The notes under the pieces are model-generated. The model ran no database searches. It was not told the DNA's origin and was given only the letters and a program-made list of their open reading frames with translations. 64,000 bases of DNA from an uncultured Polaribacter sp. (GTDB lineage: Bacteria > Bacteroidota > Bacteroidia > Flavobacteriales > Flavobacteriaceae): contig NZ_CANLXV010000009.1 in assembly GCF_947495205.1 (NCBI RefSeq), positions 65,243-129,242 of the forward strand, written 5' to 3'. Below are positions 44,932 to 53,398 of the stretch, piece by piece. The translations under genes were made by a program, and so were the position numbers. How positions within the stretch are numbered: the stretch's first letter is position 1; each line of letters opens with the position of its first letter.

Positions 44932-45708
44932 TTGTTATACGGCATTTGTAATTTAAGCATTGCTCCTTTAAGAGCAGTTGGGTCTCATGTTTCTGAAATG
45001 ACTAATCAGATATTGTTTGGCGAGCATTTTACCATATTAGAAAATGATGGTGATTGGAGTAAAATTAAACTTGCTTTTGATGACTTTGAAGGCTATATAA
45101 GCAACAATCAATTTGCTACAATAGCTAAAGATACATTTGAAGAAATAGCAACTCAAAATATTGCTTGCAGCTCAGAAATTGTAGATTTTGTAATAAATTC
45201 TAAAAACGAATTGACTACAATCTGTATTGGCTCTCACCTACCTTTATTAAAAGACGGAAAACTACAAATTGCAGCAACAGTATACGATTATAAAAGTAAA
45301 ATTTTTAATAGTCAATTACCAAAAAGCGCCATAGTAAAAATGGCTTTTACTTTTTTAAACTGCCCTTATTTATGGGGTGGTAAATCTCCTTTTGGTATAG
45401 ATTGCTCTGGCTTTACACAAATGGTTTACAAGCTTTGTGGTTATAAATTGTTTAGAAACGCTAAAGAACAAGCCGCACAAGGTGAAGTTTTAAGCTTTAT
45501 TGAAGAAAGTGAACCAGGAGACTTGGCTTTTTTTGATAACGAAGAAGGAGAAATTATTCATGTAGGTATTATATTAAACAATTATAACATTATACATGTG
45601 CATGGCAAAGTTAGAATAGACACTTTAGATCATAGTGGAATTTTTAACTTAGACACTCAAAAGCATACGCATAAACTTAGAGTCATAAAAAGAATAATCT
45701 CTTTATAA
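44932..45708 (+). CDS. NlpC/P60 family cell-wall peptidase with N-terminal SH3-like domains
   Basis: 258 residues from TTG 44932; no ATG is available, and LYGICNLSIAPLRA is the usual N-terminus of this family. Bacterial SH3-like domain at about 8-60 (VLFGE-type segment ILFGEHFTILENDG) and a second to about 125, then NlpC/P60 from about 135 with GIDCSGF (C158), EIIHVGII (His) and NIIHVHG. Cleaves gamma-D-glutamyl-diamino acid bonds in peptide stems. No signal peptide: acts in the cytosol on imported muropeptides. Confidence 0.9.
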   Translation: MLYGICNLSIAPLRAVGSHVSEMTNQILFGEHFTILENDGDWSKIKLAFDDFEGYISNNQFATIAKDTFEEIATQNIACSSEIVDFVINSKNELTTICIGSHLPLLKDGKLQIAATVYDYKSKIFNSQLPKSAIVKMAFTFLNCPYLWGGKSPFGIDCSGFTQMVYKLCGYKLFRNAKEQAAQGEVLSFIEESEPGDLAFFDNEEGEIIHVGIILNNYNIIHVHGKVRIDTLDHSGIFNLDTQKHTHKLRVIKRIISL

Positions 45709-45876
45709 AAAAGGTTTACAACAAAATTTTATCACATTTTAAATAGGTAAGTTTCTGTTTGAATGTCTTTAGCAAATGCCTAAGAAAATAAAAACAAGAA
45801 ATGCTAAAAACACAAAATTAGCGCAACTGAGATTTTTTACCAAGCTGTTTCTCTGTCTTTAAAAATTTCATTATCC

Positions 45877-47166
45877 CTATTTATTTAACTTAGAAACTAT
45901 TCTATTACCAGACTTTACATTTGTAACAAAATTTTCATTTTCTTTTCCTTTTATTAAATTTAAGGCTTTTATCAAAACATCATCATTTAAAATACTTTGT
46001 TGTGTAACCAGGTGTTTTGGAACAAAATTCTCTCTTGCTTCACCATTAACATGCAATATTTTATCGGTTGTAATGCTATAACCATAATTTCTATTATTAA
46101 AAGAATAATTTACAATTGAACCTGCCAATTTACCCATTTCTGAACCAACAATTGTAGCTCTTTGCATTCCATCTAAACCAATAGCCAAACCTTCTCCCAT
46201 GCTACCTGTCCATCTTCCTACTAAAACCACAACTGGCTTTTTGTATTGCTTACCTCTAGGCATTACATACTCTACCCATCTTTTAGAAATTGCTGGATTA
46301 TTTCCATATTTTTCTTTAGAGATATGTTTTTGGTAAGGCAATTCTGTTTCTATAAATCTACTCATTATTGCTCTTGCCACGTAGGTATTTCCTCCACTAA
46401 TGGTGTTTCTTAAATCTAAGATTATACCTTTAGTATCTGTAAGTTGATCTAAAGCCCTATCAAAACGTTTAATTAAATTGTTGTTACCCAAAGAATTATT
46501 TATCCTTATAATAGCAATGTCATTTTTTTTAGTGACAGAAAATAATTTATTATCTTTTCTAACTTCAATTTCATCAAGATTTAAGCTAATCCTTCTATCA
46601 TCTGCCAATTGTAATGTTAACATTCTTGCCTCATTATATCTTCCAGCAATTATTTTATTTGCTATCCACTCCCTTACTTCTGGTATTTGTTTGTTTACAC
46701 ATTGCACAGGAAAATCATCAATAGCACTATTTAAATCTTTGCCATTAAATCTTAAAACTTCTGCATTTAAAATATTTTTACCAAATTTCTCTAATTGCGA
46801 AAACCAAATGTTTTCTATACAAAATGAATTATTTCTCAACTTTACATAAACAGGAGAATGTAACCTAAAAGAGGCTTTTGTTTTGGTATTTAATAATAAA
46901 TGCCCATCGTAAAACTCGTTTAGTAAATATTCAAAAAACAAAACACTTTCTTGATTTGTTTTTACTTTAGAAATGTACTTTGAGTAGGTTTCTTTTACGC
47001 AATTAAAATCTGTTTTTTTATCATTTAAATAAATATAATTATTAGATAAATCTTGAATAATTTTACCGAAATCTTGATTCAATTTATAAGAATCTACAGT
47101 ATTACTTGTTTGACCAAATACATTTACACCAATGAAACATATAAAGAAAGTTAGTTTGATTTTCAT
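45877..47166 (-). CDS. S41 family peptidase (tail-specific-protease-like)
   Basis: 429 residues. Signal peptide FFICFIGVNVFGQ. No PDZ domain is evident between the N-terminal region (about 30-190) and the catalytic core (from about 215: IAIIRINNSLGNNN). Core motifs are GIILDLRNTISGGNTYVAR (about 250-268) and VVVLVGRWTGSMGEGLA (about 316-332), with the catalytic Ser and a later Lys candidate. Secreted serine peptidase; some S41 forms act in envelope quality control. Monocistronic, behind the repeat-bearing gap. Confidence 0.88.
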   Translation of the reverse strand: MKIKLTFFICFIGVNVFGQTSNTVDSYKLNQDFGKIIQDLSNNYIYLNDKKTDFNCVKETYSKYISKVKTNQESVLFFEYLLNEFYDGHLLLNTKTKASFRLHSPVYVKLRNNSFCIENIWFSQLEKFGKNILNAEVLRFNGKDLNSAIDDFPVQCVNKQIPEVREWIANKIIAGRYNEARMLTLQLADDRRISLNLDEIEVRKDNKLFSVTKKNDIAIIRINNSLGNNNLIKRFDRALDQLTDTKGIILDLRNTISGGNTYVARAIMSRFIETELPYQKHISKEKYGNNPAISKRWVEYVMPRGKQYKKPVVVLVGRWTGSMGEGLAIGLDGMQRATIVGSEMGKLAGSIVNYSFNNRNYGYSITTDKILHVNGEARENFVPKHLVTQQSILNDDVLIKALNLIKGKENENFVTNVKSGNRIVSKLNK

Positions 47167-47266
47167 ATTTTTTAATTTTTAGGATAAAACAGATTGTTAA
47201 AATAAGTGCTAAAATCAGTAACAATTTACAAACTTTTAATGTTACCCTAAAACGAACGAGTTTGAC

Positions 47267-47287
47267 TTATTAACAAATTGTTAATAA
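47267..47287. repeat. 21-bp perfect palindrome TTATTAACAA-A-TTGTTAATAA
   Basis: Two 10-mers inverted around a single A. A third copy (TTGTTAATAA) follows at 47301-47310, 23 bp from the second arm. Symmetry suggests a dimer-binding site. Confidence 0.6.
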
Positions 47288-47526
47288 ACAAAACATCTTG
47301 TTGTTAATAAGGTTAAAACATAAAACGAAGTTAAACACGGCCTGTAAACCAATATTTTTTACACCTTTTTCTGATATAAAACCCTAAACAATACGTATCA
47401 TATCACATAACATCAAAAAAAATAAATAACTTATAATCAGTATTTTAAATTTAAAAAAAAAGAAAAGATAAAGTAGAAATAAAAAATATTTAAATAGATA
47501 AAAACACAAAAAAGAGAATAGCGAAA

Positions 47527-47550
47527 CCTTTATTTTTCGGTAAATAAAGG
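47527..47550. other. Perfect hairpin in the 47.2-47.6 kb gap
   Basis: CCTTTATTT (47527-47535) pairs with AAATAAAGG (47542-47550) over a 6-base loop TTCGGT. On the minus strand it is about 100 bp past the hemF stop and is not followed by a clear T-run, so it is a poor terminator. Confidence 0.4.
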
Positions 47551-47645
47551 GTAGGTTTTTACAGTGAATTAGGAGTTATTAACAATTTAAAAAGAATCAA
47601 AAAAAATAATGACCACTATTAACAATCAATCTATAAGTAATGTTT

Positions 47646-48575
47646 TTATAAATTTAACCAGTTTTTAGGTTTTGCTAAAACTTGTAAAAGTTTTGCTTCT
47701 TTAGAATTTTCTTTTGGTAGATGATTATATTTCCACTGCACAACAGGTGGTAAACTCATTAAAATACTCTCTATTCTTCCGTTTGTTTTTAAACCGAACA
47801 ATGTGCCTCTATCATGCACTAAATTGAATTCTACATAACGCCCTCTTCTTACCTCTTGCCAATCTTTATGCTCTTTAGAATAAGTTAAAGATTTTCTTTT
47901 TTCTACAATAGGAGTGTAAGAATTTAAAAAGCTATTCCCAATTTCTGTTACAAAATTATATCGATCTTCAATAGAAAAATCTTCGGTCTCTTTTAAATAA
48001 TCGAAAAATAAACCACCAATTCCTCTTGCTTCATTTCTATGTGTATTCCAGAAATAGGTATCGCAAGTATCTTTAAATTTTGGATAAAATTCAGCACTAT
48101 GTTTATCACAAGCGGTTTTACATACTTTATGAAAATGTATAGCATCTTCATCAAACAAATAATAAGGCGTTAAATCTTGCCCACCACCAAACCATTGTGT
48201 TACAATGTTACCTTCCTGATCATACATTTCAAAATAACGCCAATTTGCATGTACGGTTGGCACAAACGGATTTGTTGGATGCAAGACCAAACTTAAGCCA
48301 CACGCAAAAAAGTTTCCTTCTTTTACACCAAATTGTTTGCGTAAAGCTTCTGGCAATTCTCCAAAAACTTTAGATATATTTACGCCTCCTTTCTCAAAAA
48401 CATTACCGTTTTCTATAACTCGTGTTCTACCTCCTCCTCCTTCTGCTCTTTGCCAAAGATCTTCTTTAAACTTTGCTTTGCCGTCTAATTTCTCTAGAGT
48501 TAAAGTTATCGTATCTTGTAAATTTTCTATGTACTTGTAAAATTCCTTTTTAAAACTAACTTTACCTTTCTGCAT
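47646..48575 (-). CDS. hemF: Oxygen-dependent coproporphyrinogen III oxidase
   Basis: 309 residues, the family length. Oxidative decarboxylation of coproporphyrinogen III with O2. Signatures GGGRTRVIENGNVFEKGGVN (about 46-65), HPTNPFVPTVHANWRYFE (about 97-114), WFGGGQDLTPYYLF, and GIGGLFFDYL. Last gene of the minus-strand haem set, in the protoporphyrin-dependent branch together with HemJ and HemH. It requires oxygen, consistent with an aerobe. Confidence 0.96.
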   Translation of the reverse strand: MQKGKVSFKKEFYKYIENLQDTITLTLEKLDGKAKFKEDLWQRAEGGGGRTRVIENGNVFEKGGVNISKVFGELPEALRKQFGVKEGNFFACGLSLVLHPTNPFVPTVHANWRYFEMYDQEGNIVTQWFGGGQDLTPYYLFDEDAIHFHKVCKTACDKHSAEFYPKFKDTCDTYFWNTHRNEARGIGGLFFDYLKETEDFSIEDRYNFVTEIGNSFLNSYTPIVEKRKSLTYSKEHKDWQEVRRGRYVEFNLVHDRGTLFGLKTNGRIESILMSLPPVVQWKYNHLPKENSKEAKLLQVLAKPKNWLNL

Positions 48576-48672
48576 GTTTATTAACTTTATTGTCAGTATT
48601 ATTCATTTTATAACTTCCTACTTTATTTACTAAAACAAAGTATTAACGCATCATTTTTAAAGGAAATATTTC

Positions 48673-49422
48673 TTAACTATACGCTTTCTGTTTGTTTAAT
48701 ACCTTAACTGTATTTACAGTTGCAGAAGTTACAGATAGTGGTAAAACAAAAACAACCCCAATTACTGGTATTAATAAAAACAGTAAAAAAACAATACCGT
48801 TGCCAATTGCAAAACCTTTGTTTTTACTTACAAAATGTATACTTTCTCTATATTTTAAATGCCGTTCTAAAGTATAATCCATATTACCAAAACCTGCATA
48901 ATATGCTTGAACTAAAAACAATAATAGCGTAGAAAATATATTTACTATAGGCACCAACTTTAAAAGTAAAATTGGAATGGTTACTAATAGTTCTTTTGTT
49001 AAGTTTCTACCGTTAATTCTTATTCCTCTTATTAATTGCTCTTGAAACGAGGTTTTTCTATGTTGATGTGATAAATTTCCATTAATATAAATTTCTATTT
49101 TTTCTGAAACAGGACTCATAAATGGTGCAGATAATGCTAAAATTATATGCTTATATAGAATTAAACCAAGTACTAAAACAACTAAACCTCCAATAAATGC
49201 AGATATGGTTGTAAAGGTTGTTTTGCCCCAATCCCAAATCCAAATTTTAGCTAAAAAATTACCTATAGGATTTGACAAATTATAAGCTATAACACCAATT
49301 ACCAAAGCGGTTACAAAACTAATAAACATTGGTATTGCAAAATACTTCCATAGCTTTAGTTTAGATATTAAACCAAAAGCACCAAAATAGGTTCTAATTC
49401 CTGAAAGTATGTCTTTAACCAT
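48673..49422 (-). CDS. EI24/CysZ-like multispanning membrane protein
   Basis: 249 residues, EI24 domain (CysZ) pattern: four to five membrane helices (about 27-48, 72-92, 155-175, 205-230), with the family hallmarks GYKHI-like ILYKHIILALSAPFMSPVSEKIE (about 88-110) and AYYAGFGNMDYTLERH (near 175). CysZ imports sulfate; others in the family are of unknown role. It lies inside the hem cluster but its link to haem is not evident. Confidence 0.85.
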   Translation of the reverse strand: MVKDILSGIRTYFGAFGLISKLKLWKYFAIPMFISFVTALVIGVIAYNLSNPIGNFLAKIWIWDWGKTTFTTISAFIGGLVVLVLGLILYKHIILALSAPFMSPVSEKIEIYINGNLSHQHRKTSFQEQLIRGIRINGRNLTKELLVTIPILLLKLVPIVNIFSTLLLFLVQAYYAGFGNMDYTLERHLKYRESIHFVSKNKGFAIGNGIVFLLFLLIPVIGVVFVLPLSVTSATVNTVKVLNKQKAYS

Positions 49423-49510
49423 AATCTTAACCTTAGTCCTTTTCTAAAAAAGAGGAAACACGATAGCTCATCAAAATTTAATCGAATCGTTTTTTTACCT
49501 TTTCACCAAA

Positions 49511-50542
49511 TTAAGACGGACTCTTATATTCTTTAACTGCATCTATAAATGCTTTGGCATTTTCTAAAGGAATGTCTGGCAAAATACCATGCCCTAAATT
49601 TACAATATATTTATCCTTCCCAAATTCGTTTATCATTTGTGTTACCATTCTTTTAATTTCAGATGGTGATGAGTACAAACGCGTAGGATCAAAATTACCT
49701 TGTAATGTCATATTTCCGCCAGTTAAATAACGCGCGTTTCTTGCAGTAATTGTCCAATCTACACCTAAAGCAGATGCACCAGATTTAGACATTTCTTGCA
49801 AGGCAAACCAACATCCTTTACCAAAGGCAATTACTGGAGCTTCATCTTTTAACGCATTAATTATTTGCTGAATATATTGCCACGAAAATTCTTGATAATC
49901 TGTTGGTGACAACATTCCTCCCCAAGAATCAAAAACTTGTACAGCATTTACACCCGCTTTAACTTTTTCCTTTAAATACGCTATTGTGGTATCTGTAATT
50001 TTTTGCAATAATTGATGCGCAGCAATAGGATTTGTAAAACAAAATTTCTTCGCCTTATCAAAGTTTTTAGAACCTTGCCCTTGCACACAATAACATAAAA
50101 TGGTCCAAGGAGAACCTGCAAAACCAATTAAGGGAATTTCGTCATTCAGCTTTTCTTTGGTTGCTTTTATGGCTTCCATAACGTAACCTAATGTTTCCTG
50201 AATATCTGGTACAATTACATTATCTACATCTTTTGAAGTTCTAACCGGGTTTGGTAAATATGGCCCAAAATTAGGTTTCATTTCCACATGTATATTCATA
50301 GCTTGTGGAATTACCAAAATATCCGAAAATAAAATGGCAGCATCCATACCATACCTTCTAATAGGTTGCACTGTAATTTCTGATGCCAATTCTGGAGTTT
50401 GACAGCGTGTAAAGAAATCATATTTCTTCTTTATTTCTTGAAACTCTGGCAAATATCTACCTGCTTGACGCATCATCCAAACTGGAGGACGTTCTACCGT
50501 TTCTCCTTTTAAGGCTCTTAAAAATAAATCGTTTTTTATCAT
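49511..50542 (-). CDS. hemE: Uroporphyrinogen decarboxylase
   Basis: 343 residues. Converts uroporphyrinogen III to coproporphyrinogen III. N-terminal [17 protein letters not shown] (about 18-34), [23 protein letters not shown] (near 142) and the end [14 protein letters not shown]. All hallmark residues including the essential Asp in SDIL are present. In the minus-strand haem run. Confidence 0.97.
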   Translation of the reverse strand: MIKNDLFLRALKGETVERPPVWMMRQAGRYLPEFQEIKKKYDFFTRCQTPELASEITVQPIRRYGMDAAILFSDILVIPQAMNIHVEMKPNFGPYLPNPVRTSKDVDNVIVPDIQETLGYVMEAIKATKEKLNDEIPLIGFAGSPWTILCYCVQGQGSKNFDKAKKFCFTNPIAAHQLLQKITDTTIAYLKEKVKAGVNAVQVFDSWGGMLSPTDYQEFSWQYIQQIINALKDEAPVIAFGKGCWFALQEMSKSGASALGVDWTITARNARYLTGGNMTLQGNFDPTRLYSSPSEIKRMVTQMINEFGKDKYIVNLGHGILPDIPLENAKAFIDAVKEYKSPS

Positions 50543-50553
50543 AATATTTTATT

Positions 50554-50582
50554 AACCGCGAAGACACAAAAGTTCGCAAAGG
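50554..50582 (+). repeat. Left terminal repeat of a GxxExxY cassette
   Basis: AACCGCGAAGACACAAAAG followed by TTCGCAAAGG. It is an imperfect inverted partner of 50984-51017 and flanks only the GxxExxY gene. Confidence 0.6.
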
Positions 50583-50584
50583 TT

Positions 50585-50962
50585 CTATAAGTTGTTCACT
50601 ATTCTTTTAATACCGTATTTTATTAGACTCACATTAAAATTTATTAATAACCCTAGTTTACAATCTGATAATCTTAAATAGGTAATCATTTGAGCTGTGT
50701 GAACATCATCTAATTTTTTAACTGATTTTAGTTCTATTATCACTTTGTTTTCAACCAATAAATCTATCCTATATCCAGCTTCTAATTTTAAATTATCATA
50801 AATTACTGGTAGTACTTTTTGTTTTTGAACAACCAAATTATTTTTGTCTAACTCATAGTACAAACAAGCTTCATATGTACTTTCTAATAAACCAGGACCT
50901 AATGATTTATGCACTCTGTAAGCACAATCAACTATAATTTTAGAAATTTCATTTTCTGTCAT
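50585..50962 (-). CDS. GxxExxY protein (PD-(D/E)XK-like nuclease fold)
   Basis: 125 residues. The name-giving motif is GLLESTYEACLYYEL (about 24-38), followed by a PD-(D/E)XK-like core: RIDLLVENKVIIELKSVKKLDD (about 71-92) with Asp, Glu-x-Lys. The family has no known biological role, but nuclease activity is plausible. It interrupts the hemL-hemE pair and is bracketed by inverted GC-richer repeats, so it looks like a small mobile cassette. Same strand as the hem genes. Confidence 0.9.
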   Translation of the reverse strand: MTENEISKIIVDCAYRVHKSLGPGLLESTYEACLYYELDKNNLVVQKQKVLPVIYDNLKLEAGYRIDLLVENKVIIELKSVKKLDDVHTAQMITYLRLSDCKLGLLINFNVSLIKYGIKRIVNNL

Positions 50963-50983
50963 AAAAATTTAAAGTTGTAACCA

Positions 50984-51017
50984 CCAAAACTTTGCGCCCT
51001 TTTTTTCTTTGCGGTTT
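50984..51017 (-). repeat. Right terminal repeat of a GxxExxY cassette
   Basis: Read on minus: AAACCGCAAAGAAAAAAAG then GGCGCAAAGTTTTGG. It matches the left repeat in the AACCGC and CGCAAAG blocks, inverted. It abuts the 3' end of hemL (stop 51021). Confidence 0.6.
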
Positions 51018-51020
51018 ATT

Positions 51021-52310
51021 TTACATTTCTGACACCGCTTTCATTGCTTTGTCTGTTGCTTCTGCAATTACTTTTATATCTTTAGCTGAAATAGCAGAGT
51101 TTAAAAACCAAGCTTCAAACTGACTTGGTGGCAAAAACACACCATTTTTAATCATTTCCCAAAAGAAAACGCCAAATTTTTCTGTATCTGAGGTTTGAGC
51201 TTCTGCAAAATTAGTAACCTTACTTTTGGTAAAAAAAGGATTCATCATAGAGCCAAAGCGATTTACTACCAAATCTACATTGTATTTTTTAGCAGTTTCT
51301 AATAAAATTACTTCTATTATAGCACCAATTTCATCAAATTTATCATAAGGATTTTGTCTTTTTAATTCTGATAAAGTAGAAATTCCACCTGCCATAGCAA
51401 TTGGATTTCCAGACAACGTTCCTGCTTGATACATTCCGCCCAAAGGCGCAACATTTTCCATAATTTCATTTCTTGCACCATAAGCTCCAACAGGAAAACC
51501 ACCACCAATAACTTTACCCAAACAAGTAATATCTGCAACAACACCTAATTTTTCTTGTGCACCACCAAAAGTAGATCTAAAACCTGTCATTACTTCATCT
51601 GCAATTAATAAAGCACCTTTAGATTCTAAATAAGTTTTTAGGTCTTTTAAAAATCCGTTTTGCGGAATTACAACACCCATATTTCCACCAATTGGTTCAA
51701 TAATTACACCTGCAATATCATCATGTTCTTCAAAGTGTTTTTTTACACTTTCCAAGTTATTGTATTCTGCAATTAAGGTATTTTTTACAGCACCTTCTGG
51801 TACTCCTTTAGAACCTGGCAAACTTAATGTTGCCAAACCAGAACCTGCAGCTACCAATAATGCATCTTGATGCCCGTGATAACAGCCAGAAAATTTAATA
51901 ATTTTATCTTTACCCGTAAAAGCTCTTGCCAAACGAATGCCGCTTAAAACAGCTTCTGTTCCTGAATTTACAAAACGTACTTTATCCATTTCAGGAAAAG
52001 CATCACAAACTATTTTTGCTAATTTAATTTCTGCTGCTGTAGATGCTCCAAAAGAATAGCCATTTTTTAAGGCTTTTTTAGCTGCTTTTTCTACCTTTTT
52101 ATGTCTGTGACCTAAAATCATAGGACCATAAGAAACTACTAAATCTACATACTTATTTCCATCAACATCATAGATTTTACTTCCTTTTGCTTTTTTTATA
52201 AACAAAGGATTTCCTCCAACAGATGAAAATGCTCTTACTGGAGAATTTACAGCTCCAACAAGGTTTTTTAATCCTTTTTCGTATAACTTTTGTGATTTTT
52301 TGAATTTCAT
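51021..52310 (-). CDS. hemL: Glutamate-1-semialdehyde 2,1-aminomutase
   Basis: 429 residues. PLP enzyme giving 5-aminolevulinate from glutamate semialdehyde. GAVNSPVRAFSSVGG at the N-terminus, FVNSGTEAVLSGIRLAR, CYHGHQDALLV, and the PLP lysine in CLGKVIGGGFPVGAYG (about 264-279). Pairs with HemA in the C5 route. Confidence 0.97.
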   Translation of the reverse strand: MKFKKSQKLYEKGLKNLVGAVNSPVRAFSSVGGNPLFIKKAKGSKIYDVDGNKYVDLVVSYGPMILGHRHKKVEKAAKKALKNGYSFGASTAAEIKLAKIVCDAFPEMDKVRFVNSGTEAVLSGIRLARAFTGKDKIIKFSGCYHGHQDALLVAAGSGLATLSLPGSKGVPEGAVKNTLIAEYNNLESVKKHFEEHDDIAGVIIEPIGGNMGVVIPQNGFLKDLKTYLESKGALLIADEVMTGFRSTFGGAQEKLGVVADITCLGKVIGGGFPVGAYGARNEIMENVAPLGGMYQAGTLSGNPIAMAGGISTLSELKRQNPYDKFDEIGAIIEVILLETAKKYNVDLVVNRFGSMMNPFFTKSKVTNFAEAQTSDTEKFGVFFWEMIKNGVFLPPSQFEAWFLNSAISAKDIKVIAEATDKAMKAVSEM

Positions 52311-52324
52311 ATTTATTCTTTTCT

Positions 52325-52399
52325 GTCATTGCGAACACGGTGAAGCAATCTGTTATTCATATGAAAAAGATTACTTCGTCATGCTTCCTCGTAATGACG
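52325..52399. repeat. CATTGCGA-type palindromic repeat between hemL and hemB
   Basis: A left arm CTGTCATTGCGAACACGG-TGAAGCAATCT and a right arm whose reverse complement starts CGTCATTACGAGGAAGC form an imperfect inverted repeat of about 30 bp around a 16-base AT-rich loop. It ends next to the hemB stop codon (52400-52402). It is the same type as the well-known TCATTGCGA...TCGCAATGA palindromes in other Bacteroidota. Confidence 0.75.
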
Positions 52400-53365
52400 T
52401 TATTTTTCTAACAAGATTTTCGCTGCTTCTTTTGCAAAATAGGTAATAATAATATCTGCTCCTGCTCTTTTCATAGATAATAAACTTTCCATCATTACGC
52501 GTTCGCCATCAATCCAACCTTTTTCTGCGGCTGCTTTTACCATGGCATATTCTCCACTAACATTATAGCAGGCAATTGGTCTATCAAAATTATTTTTTAA
52601 ATCTCTAATAATATCTAAATAAGACAATGCTGGTTTTACCATTAAAATATCTGCGCCTTCTTGATCATCAAAAGTTGCTTCACGCATTCCTTCGTCTCTG
52701 TTTGAAGGATCCATTTGATAAGTTCTGCGATCTCCAAATGTTGGAGCAGAATCTGCAGCATCTCTAAAAGGACCGTAAAATGCAGATGCATATTTTACAG
52801 AATACGCCATTATTGGTAAGTTTACAAAACCTGTATTGTCTAAAGATTGGCGAATCATATCTATCGTTCCATCCATCATTCCTGATGGTGCAACCATATC
52901 TACACCAGCTTTTGCATGAGAAATTACTTGTTTCGCTATATTTACTAAAGTTGCATCATTATCTACATCATTATCATGAATAATACCACAATGACCATGA
53001 GAAGTATATTCACAAAAACAAACATCTGTAATTACATATAAACTTGGGTAATTTTTTTTGATAAAACGAATAGCTTGTTGCATAATTCCATTATCGTTCC
53101 AAGTTTCTGTACCTTCATTATCTTTTTCTGACGGAATTCCAAATAATAAAACTGAAGGAATATTTAAAGCTACAACCTCATCTAATTCTTTAGAAATTCT
53201 GTCTAAAGAAAAACGCTTTATACCTGGCATAGAAACAATTTCTGTTTCTATATTTTCTCCCTCTTCAATAAAAAGAGGATACACAAAATCATCTACAGAA
53301 AGTTTGGTTTCTTTTACCAACCTTCTAATTCCCTTGTGTTTTCTTAGTCTTCTTGTTCTATACAT
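52400..53365 (-). CDS. hemB: Porphobilinogen synthase (delta-aminolevulinate dehydratase)
   Basis: 321 residues. Joins two 5-aminolevulinate. Cysteine-rich zinc site in [14 protein letters not shown] (about 117-130), Schiff-base lysines in [15 protein letters not shown] (about 192-206) and [15 protein letters not shown] (about 241-255). Zn-type rather than Mg-type, from the cysteines. Stop codon directly adjoins the palindromic repeat. Confidence 0.97.
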   Translation of the reverse strand: MYRTRRLRKHKGIRRLVKETKLSVDDFVYPLFIEEGENIETEIVSMPGIKRFSLDRISKELDEVVALNIPSVLLFGIPSEKDNEGTETWNDNGIMQQAIRFIKKNYPSLYVITDVCFCEYTSHGHCGIIHDNDVDNDATLVNIAKQVISHAKAGVDMVAPSGMMDGTIDMIRQSLDNTGFVNLPIMAYSVKYASAFYGPFRDAADSAPTFGDRRTYQMDPSNRDEGMREATFDDQEGADILMVKPALSYLDIIRDLKNNFDRPIACYNVSGEYAMVKAAAEKGWIDGERVMMESLLSMKRAGADIIITYFAKEAAKILLEK

Positions 53366-53398
53366 TTATTTATTTTTACAAGGGACTTAAATCCTTTG

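Larger units (their letters stand above)
47167..47645. other. AT-rich non-coding gap with repeated TTATTAACAA boxes and a hairpin
   Basis: 479 bp between the S41 gene (start) and hemF (end), both minus strand, with no gene. Exact 10-mers occur at 47267-47276 and 47576-47585 (plus) and 47278-47287 and 47301-47310 (minus), and a one-mismatch copy lies at 47616-47625. A very AT-rich stretch (47405-47515) lies between the two sets. Confidence 0.6.

Noticed and set aside
47167-47645. Calling this gap the chromosomal origin of replication
   Set aside because: There is no exact DnaA box, no dnaA nearby, and gene orientation on the right side is opposite to the usual leading-strand bias. Kept only as one possibility for the repeated boxes.
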